Source of the DNA: Brienomyrus brachyistius
Taxonomy: Eukaryota; Chordata; Actinopteri; Osteoglossiformes; Mormyridae
Reading direction: 5' to 3'
NCBI RefSeq assembly: GCF_023856365.1
Contig: NC_064541.1
Span: 20,293,214-20,357,213 of the forward strand
Length of the DNA: 64,000 nucleotides
Shown here: positions 37,481 through 49,100 of the stretch, in pieces
How positions within the stretch are numbered: the first letter of the stretch is position 1
Layout: each line of letters opens with the position of its first letter
Made by a program: the position numbers and the translations under genes
Notes under the pieces: generated by a model
The model's input: the letters and a program-made list of their open reading frames with translations, nothing else
Databases searched by the model: none
What the model was told of the DNA's origin: nothing

Positions 37481-38680
37481 GAAAAGGAGGCGATGCATTA
37501 TTAATACGAGTATACAATATAAACAGAATGAGACATAGGCCATAATTATATTTTGAGGAGACTCGTCCCCCCAGTATTCGGATGTGCGGGATGCATAGGC
37601 ACAAGAGCTATAAAACCCATCTCCTCATTTTCTAAATAAGGTTGATACTCCAACCCCAGGTGGAAAGATATCAGGTATTACATGTCTGGCTTCTCCCTTA
37701 CCATCCTTTACTTCTGCTAGGCTGCAGAAAACCGAGTATTTCTATTGAGGTGTCAGACGAACATTGATTTCCTTACATTGATCCAGGGTTATTGTTCTTC
37801 AAATAAAGAAAACTTTGTGGTGGATTGAAAAAGGAGTATATAAGCAAACTATATAAACAAAGTAGATATAAAAATACACAGTTACTGACAGTCTTGCAGG
37901 TCAAGGTATATATACATATATGTATATATGTTTAAATACAGACACACTCACACACACACAGAGGGTTCATTTCATCAGGTACTCCAGGGTAGTACCAGGC
38001 AGGCCCCCCTTAGCCTCCTGAGCCACTTCAGACCATGAGGAGTTCTGCATGTAGATAAGCCTTTCATCACATCACTGTTGTATGAGCTGTTATCTTTGCA
38101 CTTGTGGCCTTCCTGTCGGCTTCTACTAACTAACTTCCCTGGGGGTGCTGAGAGAGAAACAAGGGGGAACATCAGTAATATGCTAATCAAGGTGCAAGTT
38201 GTCAGTGGTAAAAGGGTGGGGGTGGGAGTGTTATTGGTAAAATTCACTGATTGTGGATTGGGGGTCAGGCAGCCAGATTTATGATGTGTTATTATAGATC
38301 ATAGTATCTTAACCAAAACGGCGATATAAATGGTTTGGAGTGGACATTTGCTCTGTGTGTTTTATTATTAAAATACAGTTTAGATTAGCTGGCCGACCCC
38401 TGCAGTGTAGGGCCCAGGGTTCTCTCAATTAATAGGTGTTTTCATCCAGAAACTGCATAACTGGAAATTATTTTTTTATTGCTCCACTCCCTGTAAACTA
38501 AAATAAATTGCAGTGCATGAAAATCCCGGGAGGGTGGCTATTGCCGGCATCAGCAATCACGCCATGCTGAAATTCACTGACCTGCGTCGAGGCTTAGCTG
38601 CACGGTAAGCCGGCCTCCTGGTCATGTTTGTGTTCAGTCACAGCCACACGATTCACATCAGGTACAATGGCTATTGGATG

Positions 38681-38759
38681 TATATACAGCCATGGAAGAA
38701 ATTAAGAGAAAACAGCACAAGTTTTTGTTTCACGCATTTCTCAATTTACGCATTCTGTG

Positions 38760-38791
<32 letters not shown>

Positions 38792-39241
38792 GACTTTGTT
38801 TGCCAACTGCAGCCTGGCTCTTCCCAGTTTCTCATATTAATGAAGGGCTTTTTCCTTGCTTTATGGGACTGCAGTCCTGCTTCTAACAATCCGAAACAAT
38901 CTGATACGAACTGTCCTAGCAGTGCACTTCACACCTGCACTTAATGACTCCCGTTCCATTTGAAGGTCACTTTATGTCATTCTACGATTCATGAGGAACT
39001 GCCGGGTAAGTTATCGGTCACCTCTGGCATTACAGAGTTGCTTCTGCCCTCTACCTGGCTGGTTTCTGGTCACTGCCAGTGTCTCCTGCTTCACCTTATT
39101 CTTGTTTATTGTTGTCTTAGAAAGCAGTTCTCCTCTCAGTGTGACCTTCTGCCAGCAGAACCAGGAACAAACCAGGATTTAAAAACGCAGATTTGTTTGA
39201 AAATATAGAGTGAGTGGTATTATAATTTTTTCCAGAGGTAT
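38681..39241. mobile_element. Non-autonomous DNA element, copy 1
   Basis: Begins TATACAGCCATGGAAGAAAT and ends TAATTTTTTCCAGAGGTATG, which are inverted relative to each other. The body matches 46175-46612 over about 440 bp (for example CTTCTGCCCTCTACCTGGCT in both). No transposase is present. A (TA)n run sits inside at about 38757-38782. Confidence 0.72.
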
Positions 39242-40015
39242 GCATGTCTCATCTAAGTTTGACAATTTTCTATCGTTTTCTCCAAACCAAGGACAGATTA
39301 CGGAGGTCTAGATCCTATACAGTGACTTGTCAAGTAGTTTTTATTTTCATTTGCATCCCATTAAAGGTTGCAAAGCCATTTCTATTCATAGCCCATATTT
39401 TCCGTTTAATGCTGGATCCAGGCCAGGACTGCAGGTTTTCCTGTAATATTGAGTTGGAGGTGTGGTGGCTCTGCAGGAAGTGACATCACTGCACGCCTCC
39501 ATGATGTGCAATGGATGGATGGAACTGAAACGTACCAGAGAACCAGCAACGTGGCACATCAGCCTCGGCGCGAGGACTTCCCACGTTTTTAAGAAGTTTT
39601 AGAATGACATAAAGACAGAATGCTTGTCAGTTTCTAATGCAGCATGTTCAGGTTGTATTAATAATTGGAAATATATCATATTAATTAATAGGTTGGTTTT
39701 GTAAAGAACTGGGATTATTAGGTGAATTAAAAATAGTTCATTTATGAAATTGTTTAGATATAACTGACCTCTAAATTGTACTAAATTGAAAAGAATATGT
39801 ATTTTTATTAAAATTACGATACTAATTGTTCCACTAATTATAGTTACTATAGTCTTACCACTAAATTGAAAATGGGTAAAATGCGGATAAGAACAATGAC
39901 ATAGAGGGTGATTTACAGAGTATGTCAAAAAGGTTTATGGGCACACAGGATAATAGTAATGTGAGAGTCCAGACTGAAATGGCACGGAAAAAGCGCCCGG
40001 TGCATATTTTACCGG
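39242..40015. other. AT-rich intergenic DNA
   Basis: No gene was recognised. Confidence 0.45.
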
Positions 40016-40240
40016 TGCGGTATGGTGGCTCAGGGTGTCGCCTGATACCGCCTGGATTTGGGTTTAAATCCTACTTCTGCTCGGTGTGCAGGGAGTTTGC
40101 ATGGCTTTTGTCCCACAGGCTAAAGACGTGCAGGTAGGACAACTGCTATCTCTAAATTGTTCGTGGTCTGTCGGCATGTGCACTCCCCCCCCCCCCCCCC
40201 AGCCAGGCTGAGAGGCTGGAAGATGGATGGATGGATGGCA
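40016..40240 (+). repeat. tRNA-derived SINE (GGATGG-tailed)
   Basis: Head GGTATGGTGGCTCAGGGTGT, B-box-like GGGTTTAAATCC, then GTGCAGGGAGTTTGCATGG and CTAAAGACGTGCAGGTAGG. It ends in GATGGATGGATGG and has a 16-C run at 40185-40200. This is the layout of the common fish tRNA-SINE. Confidence 0.75.
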
Positions 40241-40259
40241 CTAGCTGCACAAATTTTGC

Positions 40260-40500
40260 ACTAGCTGGATATAGTATAGTGCTTGGTGACCGAGAGTGTA
40301 ACTCTGTGGGTTACACCTCTGTGACTGGAAGGTCACCACTTTCAGTCCTGTAGCTGTCAGAGTGACTATATCACTGTTGGGTCCTTGAGCAAGGCCCGTA
40401 ACTCTGAGAACTGCTGCAGGCTAGCCAAACACATGGTTTCACTCTTACCCTTGTGTCTGTCTCATACGTACTTGCAAAAAGGCAAATAAAGTATCATTAC
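40260..40500 (+). repeat. Second tRNA-derived SINE
   Basis: Contains GCTTGGTGACCGAGAGTGTA, the B-box remnant CTTTCAGTCCTGTAGCTGTC, then AGAGTGACTATATCACTGTT and GGGTCCTTGAGCAAGGCCCG. It ends GCAAAAAGGCAAATAAAG. Related to the fragment at 15.7 kb. Confidence 0.65.
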
Positions 40501-41079
40501 TATTATTTTTATGAAATGTTTGGTATAATATGTTCACTAAATTCTTCTATCCATGAAACTGCTATCTGCCAGAAATGTCTCTTTAGGATAGATACAAATA
40601 TTATTAATGTACTTGACACAGTTCACAGTGAAATCTAGAAGGTCAAAAGAATTTTTTTTAGAATGGAACATCCGTTTGTCCTCATATGCTCCAATCTAGA
40701 ATAACCCACCACTTCCTGTTTAATAATTACGAAACATTGTGTTCGGAAGGATATTTAAGAATATCTGATATGTGTTGGAATTCAAATATTAGGTTAAATG
40801 ACATTCCCTGGACTCAAGTCACGGAACTTCAAGTATTCGATTTCCATTGGAAATGAACTGCACCAGCTGCAACAAATATCTAAAGATATATTTTCTCTGT
40901 GGTGCCCAAACATGGATAATTTAGGGTAATCGAGTAAATCACGTTATGCACAAAATGGATTGAAAATACCTGAAGTGAAACCCAAAGAAAGCATGTAGAC
41001 TCTCCACGTGATACAGATGAAGTCAAATCTAACAATGAAAAATACAAACGACATGTTCACGTCTCCACTAGGGCTCCAC

Positions 41080-41915
41080 ATGTGTGCATTTGGTATGTTC
41101 TCCCCGTATCATTGTGGAGTTTCCTCTGATTCAGAGTCTAAGAACACGGTACGGCTACTCAGAGTTACCAAATCGCCACTATGACTGGCGTGAGTGAATG
41201 GTGCAGGAGTGAATGTCGTGTGAGTGAATGATGCGTGAGTGACTGGGATGTGACTGGCGTGTGAGTGAATGATGCGTGAGTGAATGTCGTGTGAGTGAAT
41301 GATGCGTGAGTGAATGTCGTGTGAGTGAATGGTGTGTGAGTGACTGGCGTGTGAGTGACTGGTGCGTGAGTGACTGGGATGTGACTGGCGTGTGAGTGAA
41401 TGGTGCGTAAGTGAATGGCGTGCGAGTGAATGGTGCGTAAGTGAATGGCGTGTGAGTGAATGATGCATGAGTGACTGGCGTGTGAGTGACTGGTGCGTGA
41501 GTGACTGACATGTGAGTGAATGGTGCGTGAGTGACTGACATGTGAGTGAATGGTGCGTGAGTGACTGGGATGTGACTGGCGTGTGAGTGAATGGTGCGTA
41601 AGTGAATGGCGTGTGAGTGAATGATGTGTGAGTGAATGTCGTGTGAGTGACTGGTGCGCGAGTGATTGGAGTGTGAGTGACTGACATGTGATTGACTGGC
41701 GCGTGAGTGACTGGCGTGTGAGTGACTGGTGCATGAGTGACTGGTGTGTGAGTGACTGGTGCGTGAGTGATTGGCGTGTGAGTGAATGGTGCGTGAGTGA
41801 CTGGTGCGTGAGTGATTGGCGTGTGAGTGACTGGCGTGTGAGTGAATGGTGCGTGAGTGTGCCCAGTGACCCTGAATAGGACAAAAGGTGACAGAAAATA
41901 GATTTATGGATATTA
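41080..41915 (+). repeat. SINE split by an expanded 15-bp minisatellite
   Basis: SINE-type sequence GGTATGTTCTCCCCGTATCA at the left and GTGACCCTGAATAGGACAAA at the right bracket the array at 41188-41858. The array unit matches the GTGAGTGAATGG segment expected at that place in the SINE. Confidence 0.65.
41188..41858. repeat. 15-bp minisatellite, about 45 copies
   Basis: Alternating units GTGAGTGAATGGTGC and GTGAGTGACTGGCGT, with ATTGG, ATGTC and CTGACAT variants and some 12-bp units (CTGGGATGTGAC). The period is divisible by three, so long SLTHHSLTRQ-type frames appear on the minus strand. They are not genes. Confidence 0.93.
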
Positions 41916-42259
41916 AAAATAAATTAATAAACTCCTTAACGTCTACTAACTTTTTAAAAAGTCATATATACAAAATCAGATTTCATCTCATAATTTCCCT
42001 TAGTAATGTAATTGAGCTGTTATTATTGCACAAAAGTCTGGGGTAAATTGTTCTTAAATATTATTTATTCCTAAAAGCTTTAGGATGAACCTTTCGTTTA
42101 ACTTAAGATCATAGTCTAACCGCATACCTTGCATTTGACAAATAAACAAGGTACTAATGGTCAAGTGTAATATTTCAGTTATCATAACAGCTTATGCGCA
42201 CATAATTACAGTCAGAAGGTTTTTTTCCGCGCTAAAGCGTTGTGCAGCGACAAGGCTGA

Positions 42260-42500
42260 ACTTAAAACGAAAAAGAAACACCGCCCTTGCTCCCTTACTT
42301 CACATTTGCCCAGCCCTCAGGACATAGAAATGCCGCCCTTTCTTTACTCCTCAACCTAACCTGACTGCCAATCTCCGCCCACTCTTTGCGTTGCATCACG
42401 GGAACAGAAGTCCTTTGTAGTCCGTGCTCATCCAGAATTCGAAACCTCACCAAATACAACTCCCATATCAACGTTCGCAGATAAAAACGCCCTTTTATCC
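42260..42500 (+). promoter_or_regulatory. Upstream sp4 promoter region with GC and CCAAT boxes
   Basis: CCGCCC GC boxes at 42281-42286, 42333-42338 and 42375-42380, and CCAAT at 42368-42372. These are classical Sp/NF-Y sites and would fit Sp-family feedback on sp4. Activity is inferred. Confidence 0.45.
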
Positions 42501-42759
42501 AATCTGAATATGGGGGAGGGACGTCCGACTGACACAACTGTAGGGGCTTTTCTGTTTTTATACAGATTACTTTAAATTCAGTGACATCTGTGTGTCCGCG
42601 GAGCTGTGTATTGCTCATACCGTTAATTGTACGGATGAGACAGTAACCGTAGAAATTATACGTGTAAAGTCGACATTTTATTATTTTCTATTCTTATAGC
42701 GGGCCTTTTAGTGGGTGTCCATGCATAAAGCCAGCCTGCGATGCTGTTGTAGCTGGGTC

Positions 42760-43136
42760 TGCACGCGAAGGCACTAGCTATCTGAGATGACATTCGCTCG
42801 TGCAGTACACCCGCGTGCGAGGATTAGCCGCGAGTAACTGGACCGTGCAGGAGGCGCGCGCCAGCTGGGATGCGACGGGGTCGCGCAGAGTTTTCGGCAG
42901 CATCACTCCGGGGTTTGACTGCACCGCGTTTGGTACCGCCCTTCCTGACAGGAGGGACCTTCGGCAGAAAGAGGAATCTGATTATAGCGGCCGAAGGAGC
43001 TACGCCACAGCCCGGCAGCAGCCATTCGTGGAAAAATAGGCCGTCCTTCTCCTGGCTTCAGCCAGCCTCTGATTCCATATCGTCCGGCCTTTTTTTCTTG
43101 AACAACTCCTCTCCGTTTTTTTCTCATTAATGCGGG
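42760..43136 (+). promoter_or_regulatory. sp4: CpG-rich sp4 core promoter and 5'UTR
   Basis: CpG-dense sequence (for example GAGGCGCGCGCCAGC) leads directly into the first coding exon. There is no TATA box at a sensible position, as usual for CpG-island promoters. The transcription start is not defined by sequence. Confidence 0.55.
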
Positions 43137-43143
43137 ATGAGTG
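43137..43143 (+). CDS. sp4: sp4 coding exon 1 (7 nt)
   Basis: ATG AGT G then donor GTACGT. Chosen because it joins to exon 2 as MSDQKKE, the known SP4 start. Codon 3 is split after its first base. Confidence 0.8.
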
Positions 43144-46100
43144 GTACGTTAGCGATCTAGCTACCCTCCTCCCATCCGTCTCCACCCCTCCATCTTTCTG
43201 CATACCCACTATTTACTATTGTCATATATAATCGTGCTTGAGTTTATTTCTTTAGATGCACTTGTTGGTTTTTGGGGGCTCGAAAGGCACACCACCTTTC
43301 GGTGCGCTAGCTTGGCACTTGGTAGAATCTTAGGCTATTTTTGCTCAGCTGGCTGGTCTTTAAGCGATAATTCCAGGAGTGATATTGATTTCTGGCTAAG
43401 TTTTCAATTTTTTCCCTTTTACGACTTTGACAGTTAGATGTTGTAACTATTAATGTAGATGAAACATTATTTCTTTTCCAGATCAAAAGAAGGAAACGAT
43501 GGCGACAGAGGGAGGGAAAGCATCTGGTGGTGATTATGGTAATAAAGGCAAAACTTCTGGATCACAGGTAGTTAACGCGGAGTATCAGAGATTGCACTTC
43601 TTTCACCCATGCAGCTGAAACACTTCCTGCTTTTATGTTACGAACGATAATGGCAGCACGATTGTGGCCAGAATGAAGAAATAAAGCATTAATGGCTGGA
43701 GTTCCTTTTGTTAACACTAGAAACCTGTTACAGATAAGAGCGAATCATACCCAAAGTCCATGTGTTATATTGCATATAGAATAACTGCTGCCATAACCTC
43801 AATAAACGTCACCGATTACTTTTAACAGCGTTCTCTATGCAAGTTATCTAGAGCACTGAGACTTACTCTGATAAATATATGAATATTTATCCAGGTCGAG
43901 TTTTATACGTGACATATGTTTCATCATACCCAGTTATTTAAAGTGAAGACTGTCATTCTCGCACAGAAATTTTATTCACGCCCACTCCTGAACCAGAAAG
44001 CCCGCCCACATTTGTTTTCTGTTTCTCTTGCCTCGATAGGACGCGCAGCCGTCTCCCTTAGCGCTGCTTGCCGCCACATGCAGCAAAATAGGCGGCGTGC
44101 CCGGTGACGGCCAGGCCGCGAGCCAGCAGCAGATAATCATCGACCCGAGCCAGGGATTTGTGCAGTTTCAGAACCAGCCTCAGCCACTTGAGTTGGTCAC
44201 CTCTCCGATTGTGGGGAATGGGTGGCAGATAGTCGCGGCGGCGCCTAAAGATAATAGCGCCCAGTCTGGACTGGTAGGTGCGACCGTCACCGATAACAGC
44301 AATGACGGCGCCTCGACCCGGAAGGCTAAACCAGTCGGACCGAATAATGCGACCATCGGACAGCAGCAGCAACTGCAGGTCATCCAGATGCAAAACGTGT
44401 CCAATCCTTCAGGAAGCATCCAGTATCAGGTGATTCCGCAGATTCAGACTGTAGACGGCCAGATGCAGATAAATCCGGTGAGCACCGCTGCCCTCAGCGT
44501 GCAGTCTGATCAGATTCAGCTCATTCCCGGCGCAAGTAACCAGGCAATAATTGCCACAGCGAACCGGGCAGGTTCAGCTAACTTTGTTTCTCAGAATGTG
44601 CCAAACCAGGTGATCCCTGTACAAATTCGGCCGGGCGTTTCTTTCCCTCTTCAGCTTCAGACAATCCCGGGTGCCCAAGCTCAACTGATGACCACGTTGC
44701 CGATTAACATCGGTGGGGTTACCCTGGCTTTGCCGGTTATCAACAACGTGGCCACAGGAGGAGGGCCAGTCCAACTAATCCAGCCTGCCGACTCTGGGAT
44801 CTCTAACGGGAGCCAGCTGATTTCCACACCTATATCCACATCTGGGTCCACAGTAGCGGAATCCCCCACCACATCCAGTTCTACTGCAGGCTTATCCAGA
44901 GGTGATTCCCTGGCTGGGACCATGACCGATGGAGGGCAGCTAAACTTGACACCGTCCTCTATGGATAGTGCTGCAGAGTCGCTGGATGCGCAGGCATCTG
45001 AGTGTGAAACCTCAAGTTTGAATCAAATCCAGACAAATGGGCTGCCTCCTGTACCGGACCAGACGGGCCAGATACAGCAGGTACAGATTGTGGGGCAGCC
45101 CGTCCTGCAGCAGATCCAGATCCACCAGCCCCTCCAGGGGCTCCAGCAGCAGGCGATACAGTTGCAGCCAGGGCAGACCATACAGACACTGCAGCAGCAG
45201 CCCTTGCAGAATGTCCAGCTGCAGGCTGTGCAGAGTCCGGCACAGGTGTTCATCCGGGCGCCGACCCTGACTGCCTCAGGGCAAATAAGCTGGCAGACGG
45301 TGCAGGTACAGAACCTGCAGGGCCTGCACAATATTCAGGTGCAGAATGCTGGCGTGCCACAGCAGCTGACCCTGGCCCCAGTGACGACCAACACGGGCGG
45401 TACGGCGTTCGCCCAGATTGCGCCGCTCACCCTTGGCGGGGCGCCCATCACCTTAAACACGGCGCAGCTTACCTCCGTGCCAAACATCCCCTTGAACATC
45501 GCTAATCTTGGAGCGGCTGGAGTGCAAGTTCAGGGAGTCCCGGTAACGATTACGGGCTTGCCAGGTAAGTTTATCGTTTATGTCCGCTTCATGTGCTCTT
45601 TGCAAATGATATTTAAATATCATATAATGCAAAGTCAGTCATAGTGAAAGTAAAGTTTTACTCACTGCAGACTACATAGAACTGCCAGATATTTGGTTTA
45701 CTTTTACCTGAGTTATTTGAAAATGCAGTATTCACAGGTAGGATGCATAATTTCATGCATGCCTATTGATATAGTAACTTATTATAGAATGTAATGCAGT
45801 TTATATGTTTCTGTTATGGTGCAAGTTATTTATACCAGTCTTAGAACGGCCTTTGAGAGCATGACATACAGGAGCCTCAGAAAGTCGTCAGGGTTTCCAG
45901 GTTCTGAAACCAGGTTCCATCCATCCTGAGGAGGTGCGGAATCCTGCACAGTGCTTTTGCTTTCCTTTTGCTGCCACTGCTGCCGTTCACTGAGTAATGA
46001 ATGGCATCACATTGAATTATTAGGTCTTTAATGCTTCACACATCCGGACCATCAAGGCCATTTCAACGCTTGTCATGCCAGTCAGGAATTATGACTTTTT

Positions 46101-49100
46101 TCAGTCTAAAAATTATCTCTGCAATGTGCAGTTCTAGAAAAAACTGTACAGCAGCAACATGGTAAATTATACTTTTTTTTTTGTAAACTGCCACCTGGTT
46201 CTTCCCTGTTTCTCATTACTGAAGGGCTCCTTCCTTTCTTTATGGGACTTCAGTCCTGCTTCTAGGAGCCTGATATGAACTGCACCAGCAGTGCACTTCA
46301 CACTTAATGTTTCCCATTCCTTTCGAAGGTCACTTGAGGTCATCCTCTGATTTATGACATGCTGTCAGATAAGTTGTCAGTCACCTCTGGCATTATAAAG
46401 TTGCTTCTGCCCTCTACCTGGCTGGTTTTTGGTTATTGCCAGTGTCTCCTGCTTCACCTTATTCTTGTTTACTGTTGTCTTGGAAGCTTTGAGCCTGGAA
46501 GCAGCCTGCCTCCCAGTGTAGACGTCTGCCAGCAGAACCAGGGTTAAACCAGAATTGAACAGTGCAGATTCCCAAAAAATATGGAATGGTCTCTTAATTT
46601 TTTCCAGAGCTGTATTTTCAGCCAATATTAAGCCCATGTTGTGATGATTTACCAGTTAGATTGCAGTAGACAGTGCTGTGTTTAAGGTTTGGCATTCAAA
46701 GGAAATGATGTTTGAATGATCTTCAGTTTTGATATTATTTTTGTATAAGTACGTTAGCTTAACCACTTCAGCATCTCTCCTAAATTAATCCCAATATTTG
46801 CAACCAACCATTTTTTGACTCGACCACTAGCCCACCTCACATGGCTAATCAGTAGCTCACTAAGTTTTTACACTAATTAAATTAATTAAATAAATGAGCT
46901 TCAGATACATTGAATGGCTGAGGTGCCCCTGAGGAGGTGATTGGGAGCTGATATAATGTCGGTAACATTTTTTGTGTTTTTTGTTCTAAGCAAATATATA
47001 CTTAGTACCCAGATAAACAGCTTTAAGCATTTCCTTGTTTTAATAAAATGTGAACATTTGAACCTGCGAGGGTGCGCCCAGCTTTCAGAATTAGTGTGAT
47101 GTTGTACTCGCAGCCACGCCTTCAGCTGTTTGGTGGTTGTGGTTAGGTGCTATTAGGTGTGATGTTGTACAAAAATGCAACAAAGAGTGATAGTAAAGCT
47201 TCTGTTTGTTACAGAGGTGACAAAGTTCAAAACACAAAAAAAGAAAGAAAATCACAAAATTAAAGAAAATGAAGAAAAAACGCAAGTTATTGAAAAATCG
47301 CAAAAAAGATCTCACAGCTAGTGATTTAAATAATTTAAAAAGTCATACTAAACCAATTTTGCCAACATGTCAAGTGTTGGGTAGCTTAACGACTCATTTT
47401 GTGATGAAGTGGTTGAGTTTGCCCCCCATTTATAGTCTGTATCAGTTTATCCTGGAGAAATCAGAATCCCACAAAGCTGCCCAGCACGTTATTTTCTTCC
47501 TTTTAACTTGCTAGCCGGATATAGTTATTGCCTCCTGTTACCCCTCCCATGCATAGCACTGCTAGCTGAACTCTATTCATCATAAAAGTTAAGGTTAACT
47601 GTCCTGCATGATAAGCAAACAAGGTAAACTAGGGGATCCCCCCCCCCCCCCCACAAACCACGACCTGAAGCATGTCTGTTTTGAACTAGTCAGCTGGATT
47701 TAAAGTGCAAGACACAACACACCAGGAAAACGTAAAAGCATCAGGGAAAACCCTAAGTGGAACGTCAAGGAAATCCAAAAACACAATCAGTTCTCCCATC
47801 AAACACTTCGGTCAACAAAGTGCTTAAAGAATGACTCACTTTTGAGTTACACGTATGGAGCGAAGATGTTAGTTTGCTCCTGACAGTCAGTCACAGTGGC
47901 CCTGCGTGTAGCAGAGCTGTTTCTTCCTCTCTGTCGTAAGATCCAGTCTCTTTTATCCCAGCGTGTTTTTTACCTCAGTGCTGATGCATTGCCATTCAGC
48001 ACACTTTTTAAGATCGACTTTTTAAGATCTTTGCACAAAGAGAGAGTGTGTGTGTGTGTGTGTATATGTGTAGATTATGTTTATATGGCATTGCAGGGAC
48101 TAAATGTCCCCAACAGTGTAATAAAAACCTCTTATATTAGACCTTGTGGGGACAATTTTTCAGGTCCCTACAAAGGTATGTGAATGCAATCAAAAAACTA
48201 AAAATGCCAAAAGTCTCATATTTTGTTTGGTTACTTATGGTTACGGTTAGGGCTGGGTAGGGCTTAAGGTCGCCATGTTGGGATTAGAGTTTTCCCCATA
48301 GAAATGAATGGAGAGTCCCCACAATGATATAATTACAAACCTCTGTGTATATTTATAAATAGCACACACTGTGCCTCTACCTCACACTGTTCAAAATTCC
48401 TCTTCTTGGTTTTCCAGTTACAGTTGCAACCAAAAAAACCTGATTTGATTATTATATAAGCACACAGCTCATTTGCATTGACCATTTATGGTTATTTGTG
48501 GGCGGCAACTGGGCAGGATGTCAGACTTATGCACATTTACCAGATGGTTCTTGATAAATGATGCGCAGGACTGGTATTTTATTATTATGCTTTGGTATTT
48601 TTGACAGATTTAAATGTTTTTAAGTCGTATTCATTTATTCTCTTTTTTGTTTTGGGAGGCTTCCTATTTTAAATGGAGCCTCAATTATAAATATATAAAT
48701 CGTATTATATATATTGAAATAGATGGGTAGTTTTTACATGGTTTTTGTATCGTGTTTGAATTGGCAATTTGGATGCATGACAGTTGGACATGCGACACTT
48801 TTGTGTGCTCATACACAAATGGCGGAAATGTGTAGATACAAACTGAAAATTACATAGCTTTCATGTGTAGGATAATACTCTGGTATGATTGTCCTCTTCG
48901 TGGCTGAGAGATGTTGTAGTTGTTGAACTTTAAGATGCAACAGCTGATTTTTGACCCTTTGCATTCCAGGTCAACAGCAAGGTCAGGATGGTATGAAAGT
49001 GCAGCCCACCCCAGTGACTGTTGCCATGGGAAACCTTGCTAATGCAGCCTTGAGCGGCGTCAGTCCCGACCAGATAGCCCAAGTGCAGCTGCAACAGAAC

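Larger units (their letters stand above)
45565..48969 (+). other. sp4 intron 3
   Basis: A 3.4-kb intron holding the second copy of the non-autonomous DNA element, a C15 tract (47638-47652), a (GT)n run and a GTGGGGACA-type dispersed repeat. No further exon was recognised. Confidence 0.8.

Noticed and set aside
41109..41884. Minus-strand frames of 120-239 codons with SLTHHSLTRQ-type repeats
   Set aside because: They follow the 15-bp minisatellite; no start, splice or domain context supports a gene.
42295..42618. Minus-strand 107-codon frame upstream of sp4
   Set aside because: No domain or splice context; the region carries GC and CCAAT boxes and reads better as promoter DNA.
44058..45331. 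Antisense and alternate frames across sp4 exon 3
   Set aside because: They are shadows of the Gln-rich coding exon; the sense frame matches Sp4 throughout.
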